Positions 22,639 through 34,021 of a DNA stretch of 64,000 nucleotides are shown piece by piece. The notes under the pieces are model-generated. The model saw nothing but the letters and a program-made list of their open reading frames with translations, did no database searches and was not told the origin of the DNA. A program made the position numbers and the translations under genes. Numbering within the stretch: the stretch's first letter is position 1; each line of letters starts with the position of its first letter. Where the stretch lies: the NCBI RefSeq assembly GCF_030272615.1, contig NC_081407.1, forward strand, positions 437,506,230 to 437,570,229, written 5' to 3'. The DNA is from Cryptomeria japonica. Taxonomy: Eukaryota; Streptophyta; Pinopsida; Cupressales; Cupressaceae.

Positions 22639-23991
22639 CTAGGAAGAAACTTTAAGGACCTGGAAGCTGTGATTCATAAAGCTTTTCAATGCCTTCTCAT
22701 TACGGGCAATCCTGGTGTTGACGTTGTCTTTGTCCTCCTCCACCTGCTCTTTCATAGTTTTAATAACATCCTCCAAGTGTTTTAGGTCCCCTTTTATCAG
22801 ATCTTTCTCCAGCCAATCCTCCATCTCCATTTCCTCCTCCGCTTCACTGTTTTCCGTATCCTCATTCTGTTTCCCAGAGTCAAACATCTTAATCGGCTTA
22901 TTGATCTTATCTTCCAGCTCCCTCTGCTTACCCTGCATACTGGTGATGTTTTCAACAACCCATTTCTGGAAATTGAAGAATTCAAGAGTGTAGTTGCGGG
23001 TGGTGTCCAAGATGGTATCCGCAAAGTCCTTGCTTTATTCAGTCTCCTCAGCATTAGGGTTGTCATACTCCTTAGGATTCAGAGCCTCATTCTCGCTTTT
23101 CGAACCCTTAGGGTTAGAGTGAGGGTTCTTAGAATTACTCCCTTCCTCCCCTTCACCATAGTTCTCATCCTTGTTTGGATCCATTTCAGTATCAGTGTCC
23201 TTATCCTTTTCCTCTTCATCATCATAATGCACCTCCTTTTCTTCATGCTCTGTTTCAACTTTCCTTTTTTTATGGGTAGGGGTACTGGGCTGATCCCCAT
23301 TCGAGTCAGAGTCTTTGCATCTCTTAGATATATGAGCATTAATGATCAAAGGATCATCCTTGGTTGCCCTAGCCTTACCCTTAATATGTTCATATATTAG
23401 CAGAATGAGTCCCTGGTGAGCTAAAGGATAGGAATTAGGCTTTTTAGCATAGTTGGCAAGGCTCTCGTTTAGAGAGGATGCTAAATAGAAAGGCAAGGAT
23501 ATTTTAGCCCCATGACAGAAATGGTTCAGGATAGAAAAATGATAGTTATAAATTTTTGTAAATATGCCATCCACAGTCAAATATTCCATTAAAGCCCTAA
23601 GAACTTTTTGCCAGAAAGGCTTTACCTGCTGGGGAGTGTAGTAGGAGATGTTGTCCTTCTTCACAAGCTTGCCCTTCTCATCCTTCGTCTTCGGGAAATT
23701 TTTGAAAGCCTCAGCTGCATACTTTCGATCCCTGTAGAATTTAGTCCCCTCCATCTTGAGCCCCGTGACCTCTGCAATCAAGCTTTCATCGATTTGCCAA
23801 ATCTCCCCAAACAGGGCAGCTCTGTTGTTACTCCAACTTTTAGCAAAACCTTAAGACACAGAGTTTCTGCTTCCGTGAAGCTTTTCCATATAATCAGTGA
23901 AGCTGTGTCTGTGGAGCCTTCTCCAGACCTTTCTTTCACTCTTCCAATTCTCGCATCCTAGAGGCTCGTTCCTGTTTAGGTTACCGCCCAT
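22639..23991 (-). pseudogene. LINE family B downstream ORF (ORF3-B), copy 1
   Basis: A third LINE reading frame of about 451 codons in one frame, with in-frame stops at 23851-23853 and about 23035 and no frameshift. I placed the start at M-G-G-N-L (23991), but the frame is open further upstream. The N-terminal globular region has D-E-S-L-I-A-E-V-T-G-L-K-M-E-G and I-Y-N-Y-H-F-S-I-L-N-H-F, then Y-P-L-A-H-Q-G-L-I-L-L-I-Y. Next comes a nuclear-signal-like K-K-R-K-V, a long Asp/Glu-rich stretch, and a C-terminal coiled-coil-like segment (22639-23010). The same protein is encoded by the LINE fragment at 34010-35723. The N-terminal pattern recalls the domain annotated in plants as 'putative plant transposon protein', but I could not verify this. 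Confidence 0.65.
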
Positions 23992-24259
23992 TCTGAGCTC
24001 CAAGTAAAGATACCCACTGCTGCAGTTCTCAATCCGCAGATAAAACTCTGAAAACTTGTTATTTCTGGATTTCCTGTGTAAAGACTCTTTAGTAGTTTTG
24101 AAGTTGCTGCTTATGTCCGCACAAACCCAGCTATTATTACTATAATCTTTTGCACACATATGATCTTGGATATGATGCCGAGAAACACTCATGATTTGAC
24201 AGTTAATCCGCCCCCAAAATCTATCTTTGGAACTCGTTCCCCAGAAATTAATCATGAGA

Positions 24260-25228
24260 TTAACTTGACCCATTGATGTGATCAAAGTATAATTGCTCTT
24301 TAACCTCCCGTTTGATGTGAGTTTCTCCAATGTATTTGACATCCTTCTCCAAGTTGACCCCTTCATTGGCTAGGATATCCGCAACCTTATTGCCCTCTCT
24401 AAAGGTATGAGTTATACTAATGCTAACATAGTTATTTAGAATATCTTTATCATTTTTAATTAAATTGGTAATATTCCAGGAAACAAAACTTGTACCTTTG
24501 AGGGCTTGTATGATGTTTGAAGAGTCCCCTTCGAGCCAAATTTTTTTGAATTTGAATTCCTGAGCTAGCTGGAGGCTCTTTAGCATTGCTAGAGCTTCAA
24601 CCATATGGTTATTTTGGACCCCAAAAGGAGAAGCAAAAGCAGCAATGCAAATTCCTTAAGCATTTCTAATAACCCCTCCTCCACAGGCCTTTCTAGGGTT
24701 CCCTTTAGCTGCCCCATCAAAATTAACCTTTATCCAGTCATATTCAGGAAACCGCCATAAAATGTTATCTCTCTTATTCTTATTTTCCGATCTATAGACC
24801 TTATGCATAAGGTTCCATTTGGTAAGGATGTCTCTTTCCATATCATTCATATCAATAATAGACCATTGCTGATTATTCTTGTGAGGAATGTTGATGTTCT
24901 CCTTTATAGCCCTGCATATTTTTTCAAAGACCACCTGAGTATTACACTTAACTTCCCTAAATATCCTATTATTCCTTTCTTTCCAAATGCCCCAGCAGAT
25001 CATGGGGAGGGTCAAAGACCAAAGGTTCTTGATGATTTGGCATTTGGTTGGAAAATTCCATTGCCAGATAATATCCTTGATGCTCTTGTTCATGACCCAA
25101 TTAACTTTCCATTTTTCCCACATTTTGCACCAAATATCCTAGGTAAAGGAGCAGTGAAAAAAGAGATGATCAATTGATTCCCCCTCCTTCTGGCATAGCT
25201 CACATCTATTAGGGAATTTGAAACCTCT
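24260..25228 (-). pseudogene. LINE B1 ORF2 C-terminus: zinc-finger and RNase H
   Basis: The zf-RVT motif (C-E-L-C-Q-K-E-G ... H-L-F-F-H-C) lies at about 25150-25205. RNase H follows, with V-N-F-D-G-A-A-K-G-N, V-E-A-L-A, L-E-G-D-S-S-N and G-N-K-V-A-D-I-L-A, so all four acidic positions are present. In-frame stops lie at about 25150 and 24656. The frame is otherwise continuous from 25597 to the ORF2 stop at 24260. Confidence 0.88.
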
Positions 25229-26852
25229 TCAGATTAAATTGTCAAGAGTAAGGGTGCTATTATGAGAAGCAAGCCAAAAGAAAATGTTGACTTTAGGGAT
25301 CAGAATGTTGTTCCAAACTTTACTCCAAATGGGATTGCTGGTTTGAGAAAAGGTATTTTTTATAGGCAGAGGCAACCGTAAATTCACCTTTAGGATCACT
25401 TTTCCAGAGGAAAACATCATCATAGCCTTTGTTAGGGGAAAAGGATAGCAACTCCTTCTGGAGAGAGGAAAATCCATAATGGATGTCATCAAGCCTAACC
25501 CACTTGTCCTCCTTCTAATAGTCACATACCATAAGCCCAAACCTCCTTTTACACTCCTCAATAATTTGACTATTGTTTTGATCATAAAGGGCTTCATTCT
25601 TCATCCAAGGGTCTTCCCAGAACCTTATTCTGTCACCTTTTCCAAGGACCCATCCAGCCCCAGCTTTTGCCACTTTTATGGATTTGGTAATACTATTCCA
25701 GATGAAGGATCTAGCAGGGATATCTTCAGAGTTAAGGATCCCTTGGATAGTCTGATTCTAAATGTATTTATCAAACCAAATTTGATTCCAATCTTTCTTA
25801 GTATCATAGGCTCTCCATAATTGTTTAGCAAGAAGAGCTTTGTTAAAGGTTTTTAGAGCTTTAATCCCCAGCCCTCCTTTGTTCTTTGGTCTACACACTT
25901 TGTCCCAAGCAACCAAGGGTATTCTCTTTTTTTCTTCCACTCCTGACCATAAAAATCTCTTCTGGATTCTTTCCATAGCTTCAAAAAATTTAATCGGGAT
26001 ACCAAACAGGCTGAGTGCATAAACAGGGAGATTTTGAAGAGTAGCTTGAAGGAGCTGCATTTTCCCAGCCTGAGATAACATTGAGCCTTTCCATCCAACA
26101 AGTTTTTTATTAATTTTATCAATAAGCATATTCCAGAAGGAATTTGGGGGATCTAACCCCAAAGGAAGGCCTAGATAGGTGGAAGGGAGCATTTCCACTT
26201 TGCACCCAATAATGTTAGCAATTTTTTGTTGTCTTGTGACCGGAGTATTGAGGAAGTACATAGTCGATTTGTCCCAATTGACTTGCTGACTAGTAGCCAA
26301 AGCATAGGAGTTAAGAGCTGTTTTGAAGGCATTAGCCTCCTTGACCGAAGAATATCCCATGAGCATAGTGTCATCAACAAACTGTTGATGAGTGCAAAAA
26401 ACATTAGCGAAGGAAGGTTGAAGACCTTTGATAATTTTGCTTTGTTTCAACTTATGAATCAATCTGCTCATACTTTTAGCCAATATGGTAAAAAGGATAG
26501 GAGATATGGGATCTCCTTGTCTGAGCCCTCTTGAAGTTTTAAAAAAGTTTGTAGGAGATCCATTAATCAGGATAGAAAACATAGGAGTAGTGATCAATTC
26601 TCTGATTATTTTGATAACCTTATCATCAAAACCAAAAGCCCCCATGATTTTGAAGAGAACATCCCACTCAACTCTATCATAACCCTTTGCCAGATCTAGC
26701 TTTATCAAGAAACCTTCTTTTTTAGCAGCACTGAGGGAATGAATGTTCTCATGAACAAGAATAATTGAGTCTAGGATCTGCCTACTAGGAGCAAAACCTT
26801 TCTGCTCCTCAGATATGATGAAAGGAAGCACCGCCAAAATTCTAGTGGTCAA
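25229..26852 (-). pseudogene. LINE B1 ORF2 reverse transcriptase, catalytic part
   Basis: A 364-codon open stretch (26852-25758) with E-E-Q-K-G-F-A-P-S-R, L-I-K-L-D-L-A-K-G-Y-D-R-V-E-W, G-L-R-Q-G-D-P-I-S-P and the catalytic F-V-D-D-T-M-L-M-G. It is followed by thumb motifs V-G-W-K-G-S-M-L-S-Q-A-G-K and W-D-K-V-C-R-P-K-N-K-G-G-L-G. A frameshift between 25758 and 25597 joins it to the C-terminal frame. The residues needed for polymerisation are intact. Confidence 0.92.
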
Positions 26853-28426
26853 AACTTTGGATATAATTTTGTAGAAAGAGTTGCATAGGCTAATTGGCCC
26901 CCAACAACTTTGGGAATTAAGGCTATCAAAGTGGAATTAAGTTCCTTAAGGATTCTTCTAGATCCAAAGAATTCTTTGACCACATTAACTGTGTCTTCCC
27001 CCACAATATGCCAGAACTCTTGGAAGAAAAACATAGGGAAACCATCAGGACCCGAAGCTTTATCCCCTTGAAACGAAAAGACAACTTTTTTTATTTCTCT
27101 AGCAGATGGGATGGTAGTAAGGGCCTTATTTTGAATAGGGTTAATGACCTTAGGAATAATATTAACCAAATTGAGTTGATGGGTCTGATCAATGTCCTTG
27201 TTACTAGAAAGGAGCTTCTTGAAGAATCTGACAACTTCATCCCTGATTTCATCCTTATTAAGAAGAGTGCTGTTTTCAACAATCAGTCTTGTGATTCTAT
27301 TTGCTGCCTTATGTTTTAGAGAAATCATGTTGAAAAATTTAGTGTTTCTATCCCCTGTCTTCAACCATATAGCCCTAGATCTCTACCTCTAATAGATTTC
27401 TTCCCTAGAAATAATGTTGTGGATATTGACTAGAACATCATCTTCCATGGCTTTGGAATACTTTTTGTAGCCTTCTTTCTGGATTGAATTTTGTATTTGG
27501 TCTAGTTCCTCCTTTAATTTTTTCTTTGAGTCAAAGATATCACCAAAGACCTTCTTGTTCCAGGTCTTAATGTTGGTTTTGATGTTTTAAAGTTTTTTGG
27601 CAACTTTATACATGGCAGTTCCATTCACATCAAGATTCCACCAATTAGCAATAGATTTTTCAAGATTAGGGTGGGAGGTCCACATCTTTTCAAAATGAAA
27701 AGGGAATCTCTGATTATTCTTAAAATTCTCAGCAACAAAAGAGATGGGATAATGATCTGACCCAATTCTATTAATAACAGAAAGGGAGCATCTATGAGAG
27801 AGAATCCAATCATTAGAAAGAAGGGATCTATCAAGTCTTACCTGGATGAGATCTTCACCATCCCTTCGGTTAGACCAAGTGTAGGAAGCCCCGTTGAGAT
27901 CCATATCAATGAGAGCATTGTCATTAATAAAGTCCATCAGGTCAAATCTATTGCCTGGTTGAGCTTGACTACCTCCAAATTTTTCAATGTCTTGCAGAGG
28001 AGTATTGAAATCTCCCATCACAACCCAGCTGTATAGAGGGAAATCTTTTCTTTTATGCTGAATTTTATTCTAGAATTTACTTCTAGCGGATTTGGAGTTA
28101 GGGGCATAGATATTAGTGATAACAAATTCCTTACCATCAAAGATGCTTTTAGCTTTTAGGGATAAAATATTGCCATCAACATCAATCATATCTCCAGAGG
28201 TTGTGCTTTTATTCCATAATATAGCAACCCCTCCCGAGGCTCCATTTGAGCTACTGCCACAAGCCCCTCCATTTTTGAAAAACTTTAATTTCTCCACTTT
28301 CTCTTTACTCATTTTGGTTTCTTGAACCAGGATAATATCCGGATTTTGATCTTTAATGAGGTTCCTTAATATATCCTGTTTATTGAGACCATTTAGGCCT
28401 CTGATGTTCCAAGATATTACTTTCAT
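26849..28426 (-). pseudogene. LINE B1 ORF2 N-terminus: endonuclease and linker
   Basis: ORF2 starts M-K-V-I-S-W-N-I-R-G-L-N-G at 28426, with its ATG overlapping the ORF1 stop (ATGA). Endonuclease motifs L-V-Q-E-T-K-M, V-V-M-G-D-F-N, Y-T-W-S-N-R-R and G-S-D-H-Y-P-I-S-F are present, followed by T-G-D-R-N-T-K-F-F-N-M and D-K-A-S-G-P-D-G-F-P. There are stops near 28070 and 27587 and several in 27365-27580. A frameshift near 26850 leads to the reverse transcriptase frame. Confidence 0.9.
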
Positions 28427-30161
28427 TTTGAAACCTGAGGGCAGGATTCCTTCATAGTTCGATGCCTTCCATCAGCTATATTTTGCTTACTCTCCTGGTC
28501 CCTATGCCATTTCATAGTTTTGCATCCCGGTGGGGATCTTGAAGCCCCAAAATCAGCCTTAGATCTGGTTCTGGTTTTTACTCCATTAAGGCCTCCTGCC
28601 TTCTTGGATTTAATTTTCTTTCCATTTCCTGTTGTGTTTTCTTCTTGTTGTTCTGCTCTAGACTCATCTTGCATGTTGCTCCATAGGTCTTCTCTTTTCT
28701 GGGATGAAGTGGTCATATCGACTTCTATATTATGGAATAAGGCATTTAAGTTTGCTTGCGGCAACCCAAACTTGTTACTCCTTCCCAGTTTTATTTCATA
28801 TTCTTGAAACTCATCCTCTAAACAGGGTTCATCTTTTTTTGATATAGGTTCATGAAAATCCTTAGGATGAGAATCAGCGATATTCTCAATCTCACCATAT
28901 TCAAGTGTCTCTTCACTGTTTTCATTCTCCTTCGCCTGTGACTATAGAGCCTCAAAGGTATTGCCTGTTTTGATCTCAAACTCCCTGGTTTCATTCTTTT
29001 TATTCCCCTTCAGGGGGGGGTCTTTAGGAGGGTCAGTGCTATCTGCTTTCAGGTATTCTGGTATATTCACCAAGTTTCCACTTTTTTCTTCTAACTTGTT
29101 GCAGTCTTTGTTATTATTTTTTTCTTTCCATACCAGTTTGTGAATATTTTTTTCTTTCATCACAGGTTTTTTAGGGTGGTTGGGGCAAGCCTTAGCCCAA
29201 TGACCTACTTTTTTGCAAGAGAAGCAGACAAATGGGAGCGATTCGAATTCAATGGCTTGTTCCCATAACCCAAGTTTGGAGTTTATGTCAATAGTACTTG
29301 GGAGGTCCATATTCTATGATATGTTGACACAAATGCGCGCATACACCAATCTCTTGCAAGCTGCTGTCATTGGGTCTATCGCAACAAGCTCCCCAAAGGA
29401 GTTAGCGATTCGTGAGAAAACATCCTCCACCCAGTATTCCAACGGCAACCCAGACAACCTAACCCACACCAGAGCAGATTCAAAGAAAGAATCATTGAGT
29501 TCCATGTTAGGGGACCATTGTCTAACAGAAAGAGAGGATTTACCAAACATCCAGGGCCACCACTTAACACAGCTTCCAAATCTTCCTCACATGAGAAAGA
29601 GAAAACAAAGAAGCCTCTAGGCAGGGTAGAGACTTCAACCTGTCCTTTCATTCTCCATTTTCTCTTAACAAAGGACCTAACATCCTCAATATTAGGTTGA
29701 GGTCCAACAAATTTCCCCACCAAAGAAAGAGTCATTAAAGAGATGCTATGATCAATAACTAAATCAGGAGTCTCAATCACAAGTTTACCTGTTCTATTAT
29801 CTGATATATCCTTCACAAAGGGGAAAGACGATTTACCAGTCAGTTTACCAGATGCTTGTCTTGCAAAGAGACTATTCCAGGGTTTAGGTATTCGCCCCTC
29901 CTTGATATTTTCTGAGTCAATCTTCACCTCCTCGGGGCTTGAATCTTGAGAATCTTTTAAGTTTTCAGGATCAGGAGGAGGGTCCCGTATTCGTGGGTCC
30001 CCATCCTGCCTTCCATCCTCATCATTAGATGCTTGTCCTTGAGCTGCAGTGGAATCAGAACCAGAGGAACCAGCATCACTGTTCCCTCCATTTCTCGATT
30101 TCAAATTTCCCACCGCAAACGTTGTTCCCTCCACTGCAAACGCTATTCCCTCCATTTTCAC
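28423..30161 (-). pseudogene. LINE B1 ORF1 (DUF4283-like plus zinc knuckle)
   Basis: About 580 codons with one frameshift near 29510 and two stops (about 29314 and 28942). N-terminal low-complexity Ser/Gly/Asp-rich region, then a DUF4283-like domain (K-R-K-W-R-M-K-G-Q-V, G-F-F-V-F-S-F, V-W-V-R-L-S-G-L-P-L-E-Y-W). The zinc knuckle C-F-S-C-K-K-V-G-H-W-A-K-A-C lies at about 29170-29220, before a polar tail with a basic K-K-I-K-S-K-K stretch. ORF1 proteins of L1 elements bind the element RNA. The stop overlaps the ORF2 start by the four bases ATGA. Confidence 0.87.
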
Positions 30162-30200
30162 AAGTATGCTTTTTTCTCGAGAATGGGCATAAATTTTTTT

Positions 30201-30211
30201 TTTACAGTGTT
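30201..30211. repeat. Target-site duplication, right copy (LINE B1)
   Basis: TTTACAGTGTT, matching 22204-22214. Confidence 0.7.
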
Positions 30212-30451
30212 GTGTTCTCTAGGGTTATGTCGAAAGTCCCCATTGGGTCTTGGAAAATCTCTCTGCCATTTTTCCTGGTTTCTGAAATCCAACCCAAAAC
30301 CTACACGCCTGTTTTGATCCTCCCATACCCATTTCGGTTTCGACCATGATCTAGAACCAAGGTTCATAAAAAATTTTGGTCGGTCATTTTTCTTGAAATC
30401 CCTAAACTCCCTTGGTTGCAGACCCAATCTCCTTCGCGGCGCCAATTTCAC
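30212..30451 (-). pseudogene. LINE A2 ORF1, N-terminal part
   Basis: Starts M-K-L-A-P-R-R-R-L-G-L-Q at 30451, about 50 bases inside the element's 5' end. It is rich in Arg, Lys and aromatic residues, and is cut at H-N-T-V by LINE B1. The rest of ORF1 resumes at 22214. Across the join the frame is off by an indel, consistent with general decay. The run-on past 30201 into LINE B1 is not part of this gene. Confidence 0.75.
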
Positions 30452-30502
30452 CCTGTTTTTAATTTATTATTTGGAGCACTTTTGGTGAAATTAGTCCACC
30501 AC

Positions 30503-30512
30503 ATGTAAGATT
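30503..30512. repeat. Target-site duplication, right copy (LINE A2)
   Basis: ATGTAAGATT, identical to 11671-11680. Confidence 0.8.
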
Positions 30513-30575
30513 ATTATAACTATTAATATAATATGATTTATTAATATTCTTATAACAATTATATATTTACTTTAA

Positions 30576-30593
30576 TATTATTATTATATTATC
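30576..30593. repeat. Target-site duplication, left copy (LINE A3)
   Basis: TATTATTATTATATTATC, matching 32199-32216 exactly. The sequence is low-complexity, so the length is less decisive than in the other cases. Confidence 0.65.
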
Positions 30594-30942
30594 TTTTTAT
30601 TTGGTCAGTAATAGAAAATTTTATTAAGTCTGAAAATAACATTTACATCAATTTTTCCATATAAAAAGCTATCAACCCAAAATCTTTTTAGACCACCCTT
30701 TACAAATCTGTAACATTCGAGCTATTAAATCAAAAACTGCCTCATATGACAGTATACCAAACTGCACCATACCATGCCCTTACGAACAAACCAATACCAC
30801 TATTTCAGGGGTACACAAAAAACCAATCCCCATTTAACGACTACCCAAACCACCTCACAAACTAGACATACATACATTTTAACAAAATTTACAAAAAGGG
30901 TTTCCAAATCACCAGGGACAACAAACAAAGTGACTCCCCTCA

Positions 30943-31523
30943 TTAATTATCAGCTCTGTCCATTTCGGCTCTCATCTTCTTGGACCCTACCACCACCTTC
31001 TTCCTCATCGTCTGCTTCTTCTTCTTGGCATCCATTTCAATGGTTGCAATACCAGAGTTCAACTCTTCTTCTTTCTATTGAAGAAAGGTATTTGGGGCAT
31101 CCCACCCAATTAAAGCTTTCACACTTCTTTCCTCTCTATTGCACCCCAACAACCAACGTATGAACGAAATTAGTTCATACGCTTCATCTGAGTCCAAACA
31201 ATTAATTCCTTCTTTGACATCAAAACCCACCCTGGCAACAAGAGCCCATACATCCAATCCTCATCAACACTTGCCTTCATGACCCATTCGATGGTCTCCA
31301 CCCTCTCTCCCAATTCTAATCCCCACCCATGGAGACAATGTCTATATTGGTTCGGTATCGATGCTTGGTATGCAAAAAAAACATCCCCCACCAGTGTTTC
31401 CATTATTTGCAGAAACACTGCATCCCTGAACTTGAAAAGGCTTTTGAACCTCTTCACAGAGACCAACCCCAAAAAAGCTGCTTGTTGCCTTGTTGTTGTG
31501 AACAAAGTAAATGTCACCTCCAT
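30943..31523 (-). pseudogene. LINE family A downstream ORF (ORF3-A), copy 3
   Basis: Starts M-E-V-T-F-T-L at 31523 and reads Y-R-H-C then G-W-G-L-E-L-G, V-E-T-I-E-W-V-M. After one frameshift near 31210-31260 it continues R-V-G-F-D-V-K-E-G-I, matching G-W-G-F-D-L-A-E-G-I of copy 2. It passes an in-frame TAG at 31076-31078 and ends in a Lys-rich tail (D-A-K-K-K-K-Q ... G-S-K-K-M-R-A-E) at the TAA 30943-30945. Length is about 193 codons, close to copy 1. Function unknown. Confidence 0.62.
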
Positions 31524-31714
31524 CTCCCTTTACCAAAAAAACACCCGTCACTTCTTTTTGAAGAAAAAAACCGCCTTTCACCACCTTTAAAGCAACCCAT
31601 AAATCCTTGTCCCATCGATCATCCTCCCTTAATCCCTCATAAATGTTTCCTTTGTATGGAGGCGTACCAATAATGTCAAAGATTGCATGCAAGATTGCGA
31701 AAATATTCAAGTCT

Positions 31715-32150
31715 CATATCACTTCATCATTCAAGGTTAACGCCCACTTTGAAAGGACTTTCACCAACTCATTACCCACACGCCCTACATGTGAAATTTG
31801 GTAACAATCAAAGGTTGCTAATTCTTGTTTAATGGCATAAATGTACTTTGTTAAATGTCAGGCTTGCACCTCACTTGATTTGATTGCATTAACAATGATC
31901 AAAGAGTCACCCTCCAAATGAATCTTCAGGAGGCCCAAATGTCTACCAAATTTGACAGCAAGAAGAGTTGCCTTAGCTTCTACAACATAGTTTATCCCCT
32001 CATCTAACCGCTTTGCTCCTAAAGCAATGATATTCCCTTGACAATCCCTAACCACAAATCCTACACCCAAGGGACCCAGATCGCCCTTACATGCTCCATC
32101 AAAATTGATTTAAACCATCCTTCCATCGGTTTCAACCATGTTACCTGCTT
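31715..32150 (-). pseudogene. LINE A3 ORF2 C-terminus: RNase H fragment
   Basis: RNase H domain with I-N-F-D-G-A-C-K-G-D, V-E-A-K-A-T-L and L-E-G-D-S-L-I. The final acidic motif is lost (G-N-E-L-V-K-V-L). A frameshift near 32115 and stops near 31857 and 31715 break it. Confidence 0.82.
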
Positions 32151-32198
32151 TGAAAGACTAGAATTTGGATGCACTTGACCATGCCCATTAACATGCAT

Positions 32199-32216
32199 TA
32201 TTATTATTATATTATC
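32199..32216. repeat. Target-site duplication, right copy (LINE A3)
   Basis: TATTATTATTATATTATC, identical to 30576-30593. Confidence 0.65.
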
Positions 32217-33998
32217 ATCATGATATTATTATATTTCTATTAATATTACATTAATTATATCATCATATTTTATTATTATTATTTTATATAGTATAATAAT
32301 ATTATTATTATATTAATGTTTTTTTTAATTTTTTTTTATTATAATAAAAATGAATTCTAAAAATATATTAAAAAATTAAACAGTAGAAATTTATTGTTTG
32401 GAATTGAAGTTACCACCCTGCAAATATGAAATTTTGAATGTAAAATGACACTGTGTATGACCATACAATGAAATCTAAGTAATCATTGATTTTTTTAATT
32501 GGAGTTGCTTGAAATATGATCCCAATTTTAACTTGTCTTCACTAAAACTTGAATATTAATAAATTCTTTATAAACCAACATTAAAATACTGATTATTACA
32601 CCACTTTTTAAGCATTTCAACTCATTTATAAAAAAATATTCCCTCAAATAAAACTAAACAACAAAATACATCTTTGACCATTTATATAAATTTCTGAAAT
32701 ATCAATGGGTATTTAAAGCTAAAAGAGATTTTTTGGTTTCTTCCTAGAGAATCAAAACGATATTATCATTACAAGCATTGCATTGCCCTTCGGGTTGTTT
32801 CAAAGGGTTTATTTTCGGCTTGTTCATCACATGGATCAGATTTGCCATCAATTTATCAAATGCAACATTTAAATGGAGATAAATAGAGAAGCAAACGATG
32901 AGAGTGAATTGTTTGATAATTGTAATAATCTGGACAAAGGGGCAACAAGAGTGATATTTTAGTTAATGCTTTTTAAAGTCTTTTTTTCTATTTCATTCTG
33001 TTTATTATTTTATAGAATTTTCAGTTTAATGGATTTTTTTGATGATCAGAAAATGGTTTAGTGTTTGAGAATGGTTTAAGGGAGGGTTAGGAGTGGTTTA
33101 AGGCGTGAGACAGGTTTTTCTTATTTTGTGGACAATAAAAGCTTATCGGCTAATTAGATCATTATATAATCAACTAGATCCATACATCAATATCTTATTT
33201 GATTATCACATTATTATAGAGGGGATTGCATCAACATTTAAGATTATAAGGAAAGACAATTTTTGCATCGCTACATGAAGTGTTTGTTGAATTATTATAA
33301 ATAATTAAATCAATCCAGAGACTTGACTAAGGAAAATGGTGAGAAGTTAGTTACCTTCCTTTCATAACAAAATAAATTCTAGTGATGCTCTTATTAATTT
33401 TCATTTTTAAATAGAAAAGGTAAATGAATTTGAAAAGATCAAGAGTGCAAATTTTAAGGCCATGAACTAAGGTCAATACAATATAAAATGAATAATGTTT
33501 ATGTAGATTAAATTTATAAATACAAGATGAAATCGAAATGAAATAGAAACTATTTATCAATCTATTAGAATTTAAATTTTTTGAACTATATAATAAAGGT
33601 CAAAGTTTGAATCATTAAATATCCATAACAACAAAACATCTTCCTATTATACACTAGACTAAATACTTTAAATCTCTTAATCAATTTCTATAATATAATT
33701 GTATAATATTTATCAACTCAACTCTTTAACTCCAAGCATTACTTATTATATTCATCCTATAACAAAATAGAAAAAAAAAACCATTATATTAATTTTCAAT
33801 AATACTACAACGAATCATAAAATAAGGCCCTAACATTTGTGTAAACTCCTAATGGGCCCTACCTTCCTCAATTTCATTGGTTCTCAAAAAATATTAGTCT
33901 TGCAAAAATAAAATAAAATTGTAAGATCTTTATATTAATATTATTTCTAAGATCCTTCGACTCTGATGATAATTATTAATCACTTGTAAAGGTGTAAC
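32217..33998. other. AT-rich spacer
   Basis: No coding frame of recognisable content. AT-rich throughout with A/T runs. 32760-33140 is somewhat less biased but shows no motif that I can name. Confidence 0.7.
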
Positions 33999-34009
33999 AT
34001 TATTTAGGG
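33999..34009. repeat. Target-site duplication, left copy (LINE B2)
   Basis: ATTATTTAGGG, identical to 35724-35734. Confidence 0.82.
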
Positions 34010-34021
34010 GGAAACGAATAT

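Larger units (their letters stand above)
22215..30200 (-). mobile_element. Full-length L1-type LINE, family B copy B1
   Basis: An 8.0-kb LINE on the minus strand, inserted in ORF1 of LINE A2. 5' leader of about 40 bases, ORF1 (30161-28423), ORF2 (28426-24260), downstream ORF3-B (23991-22639), and a 3' tail ending in A-residues at 22215. Duplications of 11 bases flank it, and A2 ORF1 resumes on both sides. It is better preserved than A2: ORF2 has only a few stops and two frameshifts, fitting its later arrival. Confidence 0.85.
11681..30502 (-). mobile_element. Full-length L1-type LINE, family A copy A2, split by two insertions
   Basis: A complete LINE read on the minus strand from its 5' end at about 30502 to its poly(A) tail (T-run) at 11681. 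Removing the TG...CA element (16541-20167) and LINE B1 (22215-30200), each with one target copy, leaves about 7.2 kb, a normal plant L1 size. The order is a short 5' leader, ORF1 (30451-30212 continued at 22214-20885), ORF2 (20884-13023), and a downstream ORF3 (12772-12095). The 3' end, TTTTGATCGGTAAAATAT on the + strand, resembles that of copy A3 near 30597. Matching 10-bp duplications lie at both outer ends. Confidence 0.82.
30594..32198 (-). mobile_element. 5'-truncated L1-type LINE, family A copy A3
   Basis: A 1.6-kb LINE fragment read on the minus strand. It is truncated inside the RNase H part of ORF2 at about 32198, passes through ORF3-A (31523-30943), and ends at TTTTTATTTGGTCAGTAATAG on the + strand. 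That end closely resembles the end of A2. An 18-bp duplication flanks it. The truncation point lies in the same domain as in A1, but at a different base. Confidence 0.8.

Noticed and set aside
23851-24259. Separate gene between LINE B1 ORF2 and ORF3-B (open frame up to 24366)
   Set aside because: It is in the same frame as ORF3-B and overlaps the end of ORF2. Its sequence before the Met at 23991 has no match in the second copy, so I treat it as the leader of ORF3-B.
29213-30349. Plus-strand frames across the LINE ORF1 region
   Set aside because: They are shadows of the minus-strand ORF1, which has DUF4283-like and zinc-knuckle motifs.
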